Source: Candidatus Woesearchaeota archaeon
GTDB lineage: Archaea; Nanobdellota; Nanobdellia; Woesearchaeales; JAGVZT01
Length of the DNA stretch: 33,516 nucleotides
NCBI GenBank assembly: GCA_018302335.1
Contig: JAGVZT010000044.1
Coordinates: 1-33,516, forward strand
Direction of reading: 5' to 3'
The notes under the pieces were generated by a model. That model did not search any database. It was not told where the DNA came from and was given only the letters and a program-made list of their open reading frames with translations. Below, piece by piece: positions 1 through 7,393 of the stretch; position 1 is the first letter of the stretch; each line of letters starts with the position of its first letter. The position numbers and the translations under genes were made by a program.

Positions 1-267
1 CCAGTCGTCGACCTTTGGGTCCTTCATGCGCTCCCGGAAGTTCTCAAGCTCGGCGCGGACCTTGTCCTCTAGCTCGAGCCCATACCGGGGGGATGCGTTC
101 CCGATCATCCACCCGATGCCCCCCTGGTGCGCTGGACTGAGCGTCCCGATGTCAAGACCACAGTGCCGGAATGCCTTCTCCACGGATTCGGAGATGAGCA
201 GCTGGGAGGCAGGCGATTTCGAGTTGACCACATACAGAAGCGGATTCCACTGCTCATAGAGTCCCAT
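1..267 (-). CDS. Partial conserved hypothetical protein (N-terminal 89 residues)
   Basis: The reverse strand is open from the ATG at 267 to the window edge with no stop, giving 89 codons that begin MGLYEQWNPLLYVVNSK. The remainder lies outside the window. The visible part is soluble, has no signal peptide or membrane segment, and ends in a charged helical stretch (LEDKVRAELENFRERMKD). I do not recognise the family. A TATA-like box lies upstream at 305-316, and a G-rich stretch shortly before the ATG could act as a ribosome binding site. It is divergent from the winged-helix gene at 402, and the two share the intergenic region with the dyad at 328-345. Overlapping plus-strand reading frames here have poor composition and were rejected. 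Confidence 0.6.
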   Translation of the reverse strand, partial: MGLYEQWNPLLYVVNSKSPASQLLISESVEKAFRHCGLDIGTLSPAHQGGIGWMIGNASPRYGLELEDKVRAELENFRERMKDPKVDDW

Positions 268-304
268 GGTGCGTCCCCCGTGAGGGTAGCTTCCCATATC
301 CCCT

Positions 305-316
305 ATGTATTTAAAA
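305..316 (-). promoter_or_regulatory. TATA box for the partial minus-strand gene
   Basis: The reverse complement reads TTTTTAAATAC. Its centre is about 44 bp from the ATG at 267, so this transcript would carry a leader of about 18 nt, unlike most genes here. Confidence 0.45.
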
Positions 317-327
317 ATGTTACTATT

Positions 328-345
328 ATAGAATAGTTATTCTAT
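328..345. promoter_or_regulatory. AT-rich dyad, candidate operator between divergent genes
   Basis: Perfect inverted repeat ATAGAATA-GT-TATTCTAT (8-bp arms, 2-bp spacer) between the divergent partial gene and the winged-helix gene. An 18-bp dyad next to a gene for a small DNA-binding protein suggests an autoregulatory operator. That is inference from position only. Confidence 0.4.
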
Positions 346-371
346 TCCAAAACTGTAGGACCCACAGCAAG

Positions 372-380
372 TTTCATAAA
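372..380 (+). promoter_or_regulatory. Weak TATA box for the winged-helix/nfo operon
   Basis: TTTCATAAA is centred 26 bp before the ATG at 402, the spacing seen for the other leaderless genes in the window. The sequence match is weaker than most. Confidence 0.4.
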
Positions 381-401
381 GGGACCAGAAATCAGAAAAT
401 C

Positions 402-764
402 ATGCTCACCATCGTGGAGCTCGAGGGATTCATCCAGGGCAACGACCCGTTCACGAAGAACGGGATGATGCGTACCCTGGGCATCTCCAGGGAGAAGGCC
501 GAGCATTCCATCAGGCAGCTCCTCGCCCTCGGCGTCATCCGCGCCGAGCGTCATGGCTCCCGGGAGCTCTTCACCCGCGTGGTCAAACCCAATCGGGATA
601 TGCCCCCACAGACCGGCCGGATTGAAGGCCAATCCTCGCAATCCGCCACGCCCGAAGAGCGCCTCCTGAAGCTCCTCGACGAAACAAGCCCGGAGATCTC
701 CGAGCAGCTGGCCCTTCTCAACGCCGCGCAGGCGGCGCTGCTGAGGAAGCTGAGGAAGGTATGA
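402..764 (+). CDS. Small winged-helix DNA-binding protein
   Basis: A 120-residue protein. Residues about 15-60 read as a winged helix-turn-helix: FTKNGMMRTLGISREKAEHS, then a recognition-helix-like segment (IRQLLALGVIRAE) and a wing (RHGSRELFTRV). The C-terminal third (about 85-118) is a leucine-rich amphipathic helix that could dimerise. It has no ligand domain or metal site. Its stop overlaps the ATG of the endonuclease IV gene (ATGA), so the two are translationally coupled. The dyad at 328-345 lies about 60 bp upstream of its start. It is probably a transcriptional regulator; the specific family is unknown. Confidence 0.75.
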   Translation: MLTIVELEGFIQGNDPFTKNGMMRTLGISREKAEHSIRQLLALGVIRAERHGSRELFTRVVKPNRDMPPQTGRIEGQSSQSATPEERLLKLLDETSPEISEQLALLNAAQAALLRKLRKV

Positions 765-1600
765 GGCGGCTTCATTTCTGCACCGCCGGGGTGCCGCACA
801 GCAGCCCGAAGCAGGACAGCCTCACCGGGCTGCGGCACGTCGCCTCCCTTGGCCTCGACGGCATGGAGATGGAGTTCGTCCACGGGGTGCGCATGCCCCG
901 CGAGACTGCGCAGGAGATGCGCGCCATCGCGGCATCCAACAATCTCGTGCTGACCGCGCATGCGCCCTATTACATCAACCTCAACGCCGCGGAGAATCAA
1001 AAGTGGCACGCGAGCATCACCCGGATTGTGCAGACGGCGCAGCGCGCCACGGATGCCGGGGCGTACAGCATCTGCTTCCACCCGGGATTCTACCAGGGCC
1101 AGCAACCAGAGAAGGTCTTCAGCCGCGTCAGGGAGGCCCTGGCCGAGGTGTTCCGCCAGCTCGGAGATACCGAGGTCTGGGTCCGTCCGGAAACGACGGG
1201 GAAGGGTTCGCAGTTCGGCTCCCTCCAGGAGTGCATCGCCCTCTCGAAGGAGTTCGAGCGGATGCTGCCCTGCGTCGACTTCTCGCATCTCCACGCGCGC
1301 TCCGGGGGGAAGTTCAACACCACCGAGGAGTTCCGCGCGGTCCTCGCCGAGATGGAGCGCGAGCTCGGCCGCACATCCCTGGAGAACATGCACATCCACC
1401 TCTCCGGCATCGCGTACAGCGAGAAGGGCGAGCGGAATCACCTCATTCTCGAAGAGAGCGACATGCGCTGGCGCGAGCTCCTCGCAGCGTTGAAGGAGTT
1501 CCGCTGCGCCGGCGCACTGGTGTGCGAGAGCCCGAACATCGAGACGGATGCGGGGATGCTCAAACGATGCTGGCAGGAGAATATTTCGCCACTAAAGTGA
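761..1600 (+). CDS. nfo: Endonuclease IV family TIM-barrel protein (AP endonuclease)
   Basis: A 279-residue protein of the AP endonuclease family 2 / xylose-isomerase-like TIM-barrel superfamily. The metal-site pattern of endonuclease IV is visible: H67 (TAHAPYYIN), H107 (CFHPGFY), E144 (VRPETTGKGSQFG), D173 and H176 (CVDFSHLHAR), the His pair of MHIHLSG, the conserved GERNHL segment, and a late Glu (VCESPN). Length matches the family (about 280). The family cleaves 5' of abasic sites in base-excision repair in the cytoplasm. The ATG overlaps the stop of the winged-helix gene by 4 bp, which is unusual company for nfo and hints at regulated repair. A sugar-phosphate isomerase role is a less likely alternative. 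Confidence 0.88.
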   Translation: MRRLHFCTAGVPHSSPKQDSLTGLRHVASLGLDGMEMEFVHGVRMPRETAQEMRAIAASNNLVLTAHAPYYINLNAAENQKWHASITRIVQTAQRATDAGAYSICFHPGFYQGQQPEKVFSRVREALAEVFRQLGDTEVWVRPETTGKGSQFGSLQECIALSKEFERMLPCVDFSHLHARSGGKFNTTEEFRAVLAEMERELGRTSLENMHIHLSGIAYSEKGERNHLILEESDMRWRELLAALKEFRCAGALVCESPNIETDAGMLKRCWQENISPLK

Positions 1601-1628
1601 TGGGCTCTGTAGAAACCCTCGCGCATTC

Positions 1629-1696
1629 CGGCCGCGATGCCGTCCGGTCATCGGGGTGCCTCGCCGTGAGCGCGGAGACCGCCACCAGCGCGGCCG
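1629..1696 (+). repeat. 68-bp CGGCCG-ended intergenic element, copy 1
   Basis: Begins CGGCCGCGATGCCG and ends CAGCGCGGCCG. The core has diverged (GGTGCCTCGCCGTGAG). The flank motif GTAGAAACCCT begins 20 bp before the element, as it does in copy 2. It lies between the nfo stop and the next TATA box, ending 44 bp before it. Confidence 0.7.
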
Positions 1697-1739
1697 ACTC
1701 TTTTGCCAGGCATTTCTACGGGGCCAAGTGATGAAAAAA

Positions 1740-1747
1740 TATTTATA
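1740..1747 (+). promoter_or_regulatory. TATA box driving the leader of the acetyltransferase operon
   Basis: ATATTTATACC is a strong archaeal TATA box. The predicted transcription start is near 1770, about 280 nt before the acetyltransferase ATG. I see no equally good TATA nearer that ATG. Confidence 0.6.
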
Positions 1748-1769
1748 CCCCTTCGGCTTTCCGGATACC

Positions 1770-1811
1770 ATGCGAGTTGGTTGTCTTCATTGGATGCGGT
1801 GCATTCGTTAG
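1770..1811 (+). CDS. Possible 13-codon leaderless leader peptide
   Basis: ATG at 1770 lies about 25 bp from the TATA centre, exactly the leaderless spacing used by neighbouring genes. It opens MRVGCLHWMRCIR and then stops. It could be a leader peptide for the operon downstream or a chance ORF at the start of a leader RNA. There is no homology evidence. Confidence 0.25.
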   Translation: MRVGCLHWMRCIR

Positions 1812-2051
1812 ACAGCAGTCTCGTTCTCCGACGCTGTTAACCTCCAGTCAAATTCATCTCTGGCTGCCGCGCGTCTCGCGTGGCAGCAGTCCTCTGGACA
1901 GTCGAAGGGCACCGTAGAAAACCCTACATCCGGGCCGCGACGCTCGCGTTCCTGGATGTCTCGCCGGAAGGTCGGAGTTGCTGAGCAGCGCGGCCGCAAC
2001 AGAAGTTTTCTGCGAGGCCCGTCAAAGCCAAAAAAATGTGAGGTATTCATC
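1811..2051 (+). ncRNA. Candidate structured 5' leader of the acetyltransferase/M20 operon
   Basis: Between the predicted transcription start and the acetyltransferase ATG there are three successive hairpins: ACAGC/GCTGT plus GTC/GAC (about 1811-1836); an 11-bp stem with a TCT loop (1863-1887, one G-U pair); and GTCC-TCT-GGAC (about 1889-1899). These are followed by element copy 2. A GTGAGG stretch shortly before the ATG could be the ribosome binding site. The gene-free stretch 1601-2051 therefore holds element copy 1, a TATA box, a mini-ORF, the hairpins and copy 2. No tRNA or known riboswitch was recognised. Confidence 0.35.
1932..1996 (+). repeat. CGGCCG-ended intergenic element, copy 2
   Basis: A 65-bp copy starting GGGCCGCGACGC, with core TTCCTGGATGTCTCGCCGGA and end GAGCAGCGCGGCCG. 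GTAGAAAACCCT begins 19 bp upstream. It is the only copy lying downstream of its TATA box, inside the presumed leader. Confidence 0.75.
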
Positions 2052-2819
2052 ATGCAAGAGACAACTCTGGAAGGAAGATTGAACGATGCACTATGGGTCA
2101 GGGATTTCAGCGAGGCGGACCTACCCCAACTGACAGCCCTCTACCAGGAGGTCTTCGCTGGAGAGGTCGCGCTTTCCGACGGCACGGTGTTCTCCTGGGG
2201 CGAATACATGAAGTGTTCGCGTTGCGGAGTGAAGTACGGCAGGGACGAGATTGGGCCAGGCGGGGAACCTGGGTATCAGGTGGCAGTCGACGGCAAATGG
2301 TTCCCGCTTGAGAGCTGCAAGAGGTGCGGAGATGATTTTCGGCCCGCCACCAGCAGCACCCAGGGCGGCGCTTCGCTCATGCCATTCTGGAGCGACGTCT
2401 CTATCCGGGAGATTGTTGCCTCGACGCTGGGCAGGCCCGGTGGCCAAATCAAGCTGGCATTTCGTGAAGGGGAACTGCTCGGGTTCGCGATGTACTTCGT
2501 GAACCCCTATGCGCCTGACGTGGGCTATCTCGCGGACATCGGAGTCTCTCCGGACCGGCGCGGAAAGGGCATCGCCACCGCCCTGCTCTCCTTTGTGGAC
2601 CAATGGGCAGTGCAGAAGCGCCTCTCGTCCGTCTACCTGCGGACGGATCAACGAAACCTCGCGGCGGTGCGGCTCTTCGAGAAGAACGACTACAGGAGCA
2701 CCGGATTGCGAGAGCCCGACACGGCCGTTGAGGACTTCCCGTGGAGAATCTACATGCAGAAGAGACTGGGGCCATTTGGGAGTCCCGGCGACTCGGACCG
2801 CGGACTGGAGGTGGACTAG
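2052..2819 (+). CDS. GNAT N-acetyltransferase with an N-terminal zinc-ribbon insertion
   Basis: A 255-residue protein. Residues about 13-40 (LWVRDFSEADLPQLTALYQE) and 135-240 form a GNAT fold; the acetyl-CoA loop is VSPDRRGKGIATALL (165-179), followed by LRTDQRNLAAVRLFEKNDY. Between the first two elements sits a zinc-ribbon-like insert with CSRCG (C55, C58) and CKRCG (C89, C92). The ATG at 2052 is preferred; in-frame codons further upstream fall inside repeat copy 2. The stop overlaps the GTG of the M20 gene by one base, so acetylation and deacylation are coupled. The substrate is unknown: an amino-acid or amino-sugar derivative is plausible, and ribosomal-protein-type GNAT activity is an alternative. 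Confidence 0.8.
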   Translation: MQETTLEGRLNDALWVRDFSEADLPQLTALYQEVFAGEVALSDGTVFSWGEYMKCSRCGVKYGRDEIGPGGEPGYQVAVDGKWFPLESCKRCGDDFRPATSSTQGGASLMPFWSDVSIREIVASTLGRPGGQIKLAFREGELLGFAMYFVNPYAPDVGYLADIGVSPDRRGKGIATALLSFVDQWAVQKRLSSVYLRTDQRNLAAVRLFEKNDYRSTGLREPDTAVEDFPWRIYMQKRLGPFGSPGDSDRGLEVD

Positions 2820-3853
2820 TGAAAGAAACAGCGGAACTGTTGAGGAATCTCATCCAGATTCCCTCCCCCTCAGGGAAGGAGCAGGCCATCAGCGAGTATG
2901 TCACCAGACGCCTCAGACGCAGTTTGGTTGTCCTACAGGAAGACGTGGGCGGCGGCAGGGCGAACGTGCTCGCCTCACTGGGGACACCAAAGGTCGTGCT
3001 CACGACGCATATGGATACGGTGCCTGGCGAGCTTCCGTGCAGGCTGAGCGCAGGTCGCATGTATGGCAGAGGAGCCTGCGACGCGAAGGGCGCGATGGCG
3101 GCGATGATTCTCGCCGCTGAGAGCGCGGCCAAGAAAGGCGTAGAAGGCTTCGCGCTACTCCTCGACGTGGGGGAAGAAACCACCTTTGACGGCATCCTCG
3201 CCGGAATGAGTGGCTCCGTGGCTCGGCTCTCTCCGGACATGGTCGTGGTGGGTGAGCCCACGTCCCTCCGCCTTCTCACTGGCCAGCGCGGCCTCATCCA
3301 CGCGAGGATGCGTACACGAGGGAGGGCAGCTCACGCGGCGCTACCTGAGCAAGGGGAATGTGCCATCACCGCGCTGTGCCGACTTGTCGAGACTGTGCGC
3401 GCCATGCCGCGCGCGCATGACCCTCTCCTCGGCCGCTCGACAGTGACTGTGACCCGTATCTCGGGAGGTAGCGCCTCGAACGTCGTTGCTGATGCAGCAT
3501 GGGCAGAATTGGACATTCGGACTGTCCCTGGCGACGAGCATATCACCGCGGCGCTCCGGCGTCTCCCCACCGCGCAGGTTGATATCTCATGTAGCTTTCC
3601 ACCTGCAATCTGCGGTGATGAGCATGTGATTGGAAGATTGGCGCGTCTGCTCGCCCAGAAGGGCCTGCCCTCACAGCCCGGATTTGCTCCGTTCTTCACC
3701 GAGATGCGCTTCTGGTCCGAAAAAGCGCCCGCTGTCATCCTGGGGCCTGGTAATCCTGCTGTCGCGCACTCTGAGCGGGAATATGTCACTGTCCCTGAGG
3801 TGGAAACAGCGAGCGCACTCTATGAGGAGATACTCATGCAGTTCTGCCCCTGA
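2819..3853 (+). CDS. M20 family metallopeptidase/deacylase (ArgE/DapE/LysK-like)
   Basis: 344 residues from the GTG at 2819, which overlaps the preceding TAG. Di-metal M20 motifs are intact: THMDTVPG (His, catalytic Asp), GACDAKGAMAAM (bridging Asp), DVGEETTFDG (catalytic Glu pair), VVGEPTS (metal Glu) and the C-terminal AVAHSEREYV (metal His). The middle region resembles the M20 lid domain (about 165-270). Size is close to LysK/[LysW]-lysine hydrolase and short DapE proteins. The family hydrolyses N-acyl bonds of amino-acid intermediates in the cytoplasm. Pairing with an acetyltransferase suggests a protect/deprotect pair, but no other lysine or arginine biosynthesis gene is present, so I do not assign a pathway. 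Confidence 0.82.
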   Translation: MKETAELLRNLIQIPSPSGKEQAISEYVTRRLRRSLVVLQEDVGGGRANVLASLGTPKVVLTTHMDTVPGELPCRLSAGRMYGRGACDAKGAMAAMILAAESAAKKGVEGFALLLDVGEETTFDGILAGMSGSVARLSPDMVVVGEPTSLRLLTGQRGLIHARMRTRGRAAHAALPEQGECAITALCRLVETVRAMPRAHDPLLGRSTVTVTRISGGSASNVVADAAWAELDIRTVPGDEHITAALRRLPTAQVDISCSFPPAICGDEHVIGRLARLLAQKGLPSQPGFAPFFTEMRFWSEKAPAVILGPGNPAVAHSEREYVTVPEVETASALYEEILMQFCP

Positions 3854-3870
3854 GGACGACTGCCTGCTGC

Positions 3871-5329
3871 TCAAGAAGACTTCTTCGTGAGCCTTCCCAC
3901 GAGGCGCTCCATCTTCTCCTCGCGCCGCTCCATCGCGGAGAGGATGCCCTCATCGCGCGTCCCCTTTGCGATGAGCACCACCACGCGGCCGGGAGCGTCG
4001 CGGCCTGCCCTCCCGCGGCGCTGTATCGCCCGTATCGCGGAAGGCACCGGCTCGTAGAACACCACCAGGTCCACGCTCGGCACGTCGAGGCCCTCTTCTC
4101 CAACGGACGTGCAGACCAGCACGTTGGTCTCCCCCTTCCGGAAGGCCTCAAGCACGGAGGACTGCTCCTGCTGCCGCATCCCCTTCACGCTGCCGGACGC
4201 CTGGCCCACGAAATGCGCGACCCGCGCGCCGGGAAGAGAGCCGAGCGCGAGCACGATGCTCGGGATAGTATCGCGGAACTGGGTGAACACCAGCACTTTG
4301 CTCTCCGGCTGCGCGAGCTGCTCCTGCACCATGCCGGCAAGCGCAGCGAGCTTGGGATGGCTCTCTCCCCCGTACAGCTCTGCGAGGGAGCGGATGTGCG
4401 CAGCCTCCGGGAGAGCGATGAACTTCTTGCCTTCCTCTGCGCTCTTCGCGAAGTAGCTCTTCAGCGGCTCAACGCCTTGAGTCTCCAGGAGCTCAAGACA
4501 GTGCGATGCCTGGAGCGCGGTGCCCTGCGCCTTCATCGCGGCGAAGAGTTTCCCGCTCCTCCTCTTCGCGAGCGCGCCCCGGAGCATGCTCCCGCACGCG
4601 ATGATATCGCTCTTGGAGAGGTATTCGACCTTCTTGTAGCGCAGGAAGCCGTACTGGCGGAGTTTTCCCAGAGCAGAGAGCAGCAGCTCCCGCAGGGGCG
4701 TGCGGATGGCGAGCATCCCGTCGGACAGCTCGACGGAAAGGCGCTCCTCCCCCAGCTCCTGGAGGAACGGCGCGACGTCCGGTGATTCCCGAGTGCGGCT
4801 CTCGACCCGCGTGAGGCGCAGGTTGGCCAGTATCTGCTTCACCTTCTTCTGGCCTGCTCCGGGCGACGCTGACAGTCCCAATGCAAGTCCCCCGTACCTC
4901 CAGCGCAGCGTCCAGGAAATACCGTCCGGCGTCGAGGTCCGCGAGCACGGTCTGCGGGGTCGCGAACACCACGCCTGACTCAGCAAACAGCCGCTTCCTC
5001 TTCAGCGGCGATACCTCTCCGGTCAGCACCGCTGCCGCAGGGAGGCGGAGAAGGCGGCCGCAGGTCTCCGCATGCTGCAGCACCAGCGGCTTCGTGGGCG
5101 CGAGGAACAGCACCTTGGCGGGAAGGACCTGCGCGATGACCAGCGCCGCGATGACCGTCTTCCCCAGTCCTGTGGGAAGGATGACCGCGGTGCTCTCCCG
5201 CATGCACGTGCTGGCGATGGCGAGCTGGTAGTCGCGGGCGAGGATGGCCCGCTCGCGCACCCGGGGATGGGTGACAAAGCCGTCCTTCACCTCCAGTGGT
5301 GATGGTCCGGTGCCCAGCCGCGTTTGCAT
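3871..5329 (-). pseudogene. hef: Hef/MPH1-type SF2 helicase, frame broken and DEAH motif deleted
   Basis: The first half runs from the ATG at 5329 (MQTRLGTGPSPLEVKDGFV) with motif I PTGLGKTVIAAL, motif Ia LAPTKPLVLQHAE and VVFATPQTVLADLDAG. Near 4885-4900 the frame changes. The second half resumes at GLSASPGAGQKKVKQILANL and continues through KVLVFTQFRDTI (IV), VCTSVGEEGLDVPSVDLVVF (V) and AIQRRGRAGR (VI) to the stop at 3871. Against Hef proteins, about 30 residues carrying the DEAH box and the strand before GLSASPG are missing. The helicase therefore cannot be active as sequenced. There is no C-terminal XPF nuclease domain, so this was a helicase-only form. The gene normally processes stalled forks. 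An assembly error remains possible. Confidence 0.85.
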
Positions 5330-5350
5330 GGCCCGGGGAGCGACCGCACG

Positions 5351-5358
5351 GCTTAAGT
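5351..5358 (-). promoter_or_regulatory. TATA box for the hef remnant
   Basis: ACTTAAGC (reverse strand) is centred about 25 bp from the ATG at 5329, so the start is leaderless. Element copy 3 begins 38 bp further upstream. Confidence 0.6.
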
Positions 5359-5395
5359 TTCTTGCGCCGGCAACTCGGAGAAAAGCACATGACCT

Positions 5396-5463
5396 CGGCC
5401 GCGATGCCGCAGGAGTTCCGGATTGTCTCGCCGAAATCGCGGAAATTATCCGCAACGCGGCCG
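5396..5463 (+). repeat. 68-bp CGGCCG-ended intergenic element, copy 3
   Basis: Near-consensus copy: CGGCCGCGATGCCG, core AGTTCCGGATTGTCTCGCCG, end CGCAACGCGGCCG. It lies between the BASS gene stop and the hef TATA box on the minus strand. Confidence 0.85.
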
Positions 5464-5469
5464 ACGGCA

Positions 5470-6372
5470 CTATCTGCTCTCGGAAGCGAGCATCCTTCTC
5501 GCCAGCAGCCCGAGCGGGATGCTCGCGAGGTTCAGGGGGATGAGATAGAGCACCGAGACGAGCAGCGCGTCAGCAGAAAGGAACCGCGAGGCGAGCACCA
5601 GCGCCAACGTCGAATTCATGAAACTGCTGCTGATCACCAGGGTGACGCGCTCCTTCCCGCTCCTCCCAATGGCGAGCAGCCAGCCGAAAAGATGGAGCGC
5701 GACGCATAGTGCGACGAGCAGTGCAAGGAGAGCAGGAGCCTCCCGGACCGCGCCGAGCAGCGAGGCGCTGTGGGGCGCGATGGTCCCCGCGATGATGACG
5801 GTGAGCAGCGCGAGGGAGAGCGCGCTATACGATGGGGAAGTGCGCCGGACAAGCCGGGGGAGGAAGGTACGGCAGAGGGCCGCGAGAGCGAAGGGGAGCA
5901 GCACGAGCAGCGCAAGCATCCTCGAGATGACGCTCAGGGGCACGCTGACGCTCGCGCCGCTCAGCCCCAGTACCGCAGGAACGCTGAAGGGTGAGAGCAG
6001 GTGGCCGCTGATGCTCAGCACGAGCGCCTCTTCCATCGCGGCGCCGAAGAGGTGCGCGAGCACGGGAGTGCTCAGCCCAGCAGGCATCGCAAGAAGGAGC
6101 ACGGCTCCCGAGGAGTATCTCCAGCCGCCGAGTAGCAGCGCAGCCGCGACAGGGAGCGCCAGGAAACGCAGCGCTCCGAACGCCACGAGGTAGGGCGAGC
6201 GGAACACCCGCAGCCTGGACACATCCAACCTAAGGTAGGTGAGCAGCAGCACCACCGCGAGCGCCGGCAGGGCCAGTCCTGACAGCGCGGTCATCTTCCG
6301 GGGCATGGCCAGCGCGAGGCCTATGCCGAGGGCGAAGAAGAGCCAGAAGTGCCGCTCAGCCCACGCAATCAT
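5470..6372 (-). CDS. BASS-family (bile acid:sodium symporter-like) membrane transporter
   Basis: A 300-residue polytopic protein with about nine or ten hydrophobic helices from residue 8 to the C-terminus. The order of helices, the polar break LAMPAGLSTPVLAHLFG (about 93-107) and the late SSFMNSTLALVLA motif (about 250-262) match the SBF/BASS secondary transporter fold, which moves organic anions with sodium; the late motif corresponds to the crossover helix. The substrate is unknown. Its ATG overlaps the stop of the NHL-repeat lipoprotein gene (ATGA), making it the last gene of the archease-rtcB operon. Element copy 3 follows the stop within a few bases. Confidence 0.72.
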   Translation of the reverse strand: MIAWAERHFWLFFALGIGLALAMPRKMTALSGLALPALAVVLLLTYLRLDVSRLRVFRSPYLVAFGALRFLALPVAAALLLGGWRYSSGAVLLLAMPAGLSTPVLAHLFGAAMEEALVLSISGHLLSPFSVPAVLGLSGASVSVPLSVISRMLALLVLLPFALAALCRTFLPRLVRRTSPSYSALSLALLTVIIAGTIAPHSASLLGAVREAPALLALLVALCVALHLFGWLLAIGRSGKERVTLVISSSFMNSTLALVLASRFLSADALLVSVLYLIPLNLASIPLGLLARRMLASESR

Positions 6373-7388
6373 ACCAGGCTGAATGCCTGCAGCCGGTGGT
6401 TTCCTCCATCCGCGACGAAAAGCGTCGTTCCTGAGCGCGCCATGCCCGCGGGGTTCTTGAACTGGCCCTCCTCGATGCCCTCTTCGCCGAACGTCGCGAC
6501 GCTCCGGCCTTCCTTGAAGACCTGGATGCGATGATTGCCGTCCTCACTCACCAGGAGATAGTCGCCGATGCGCATCACGTCGAGCGGGAACTGCAGCTGC
6601 CCCACCTCACGGCCCTTCACCGCCGCGAGACCGGCCGCGGGCTCTCCGTCAAGGGTGAAATGGGCGATGCGATGGTTCCCGTAGTCAGCGACGTACACCC
6701 CTGTGCTGTCCACGAAGAGCTGCCTCGGGTTGAGGAGCTGTCCTGCCTGCGGGCCACGGGAGCCCATCGAGAGGAGCCACTCCCCCTCGGGAGTGAAGAC
6801 CTGGACGCGGTGGTTACCCTCATCGGTCACGTAGACCCTACCCTCGTGCACCGCAACCCCGACAGGGTTGAGGAACTGGCCCGCACCGCTGCCGCGAGTG
6901 CCGAAGCTCCGCAGGAACTCGCCTCCAGCGGAAAAGACCGAGACGCGCTGGTTCGCCTTGTCCGCGATGTAGACCTCGCCTCCGGACACGGTGATGTCCG
7001 CGGGGAAGCTCAGCTGGCCGTTGGAGCCGCCCTTGGAGCCGAAGGTCTCCAGGGGTGTCCCGTCGAGCGAGAGGACCTGGACGCGATGGTTGCCCTCTTC
7101 CACGACGTATACCTTATCGCCCAGCAGCGCGATGCCCCGGGGATGGCTGAATTCGCCGAGCTCGATGCCCTCCCGGTACTGTCCGGTAAGGTCATTGTAG
7201 TTCCCGACACCGAAAAGGAAGGTGAAGAGCCATTCCTGCACCGCGGCAAAGGGGTCCGCGGGTGCCTGAATCGTCGGGGGAGGGGCTTCCTGCCCGGTCG
7301 GCACCACAGGTATCTCCTGAGGCTGCTGCACCGGCGTTGAGCATGCTGCCAGCAGCAGCAACGCTACCATGACCATCGTCCATCTCAT
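6369..7388 (-). CDS. NHL-repeat beta-propeller lipoprotein
   Basis: 339 residues from the ATG at 7388. The N-terminus MRWTMVMVALLLLAAC is a lipoprotein-type signal with a lipobox Cys at 16, followed by a Pro/Gln-rich linker. Six NHL-type blades follow, each ending in a form of GNHRxQVF: GNHRVQVLSLDG, ANQRVSVFSAGG, GNHRVQVFTPEG, GNHRIAHFTLDG, GNHRIQVFKEG and GNHRLQAFSLV. A closed six-bladed propeller at the outer membrane face is expected, probably binding protein or carbohydrate. A longer upstream start would run into rtcB; this ATG is 5 nt after the rtcB stop, with GGGTGA just before it as a ribosome binding site. Confidence 0.85.
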   Translation of the reverse strand: MRWTMVMVALLLLAACSTPVQQPQEIPVVPTGQEAPPPTIQAPADPFAAVQEWLFTFLFGVGNYNDLTGQYREGIELGEFSHPRGIALLGDKVYVVEEGNHRVQVLSLDGTPLETFGSKGGSNGQLSFPADITVSGGEVYIADKANQRVSVFSAGGEFLRSFGTRGSGAGQFLNPVGVAVHEGRVYVTDEGNHRVQVFTPEGEWLLSMGSRGPQAGQLLNPRQLFVDSTGVYVADYGNHRIAHFTLDGEPAAGLAAVKGREVGQLQFPLDVMRIGDYLLVSEDGNHRIQVFKEGRSVATFGEEGIEEGQFKNPAGMARSGTTLFVADGGNHRLQAFSLV

Positions 7389-7393
7389 GTGTC

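Noticed and set aside
551-1441. Long minus-strand frame opposite the winged-helix/nfo genes
   Set aside because: Its composition is a shadow of the nfo coding strand and it has no recognisable motif. The plus-strand genes have clear motifs.
1755-1912. tRNA or C/D box RNA between nfo and the acetyltransferase
   Set aside because: There is no T-arm GTTCRA sequence or acceptor pairing. The GTGATGA at 1727 has no partner CTGA boxes at sRNA spacing.
1956-2051. N-terminal extension of the acetyltransferase (MSRRKVGVAEQRG...)
   Set aside because: It translates element copy 2. The ATG at 2052 has a nearby GTGAGG and the GNAT fold begins after it.
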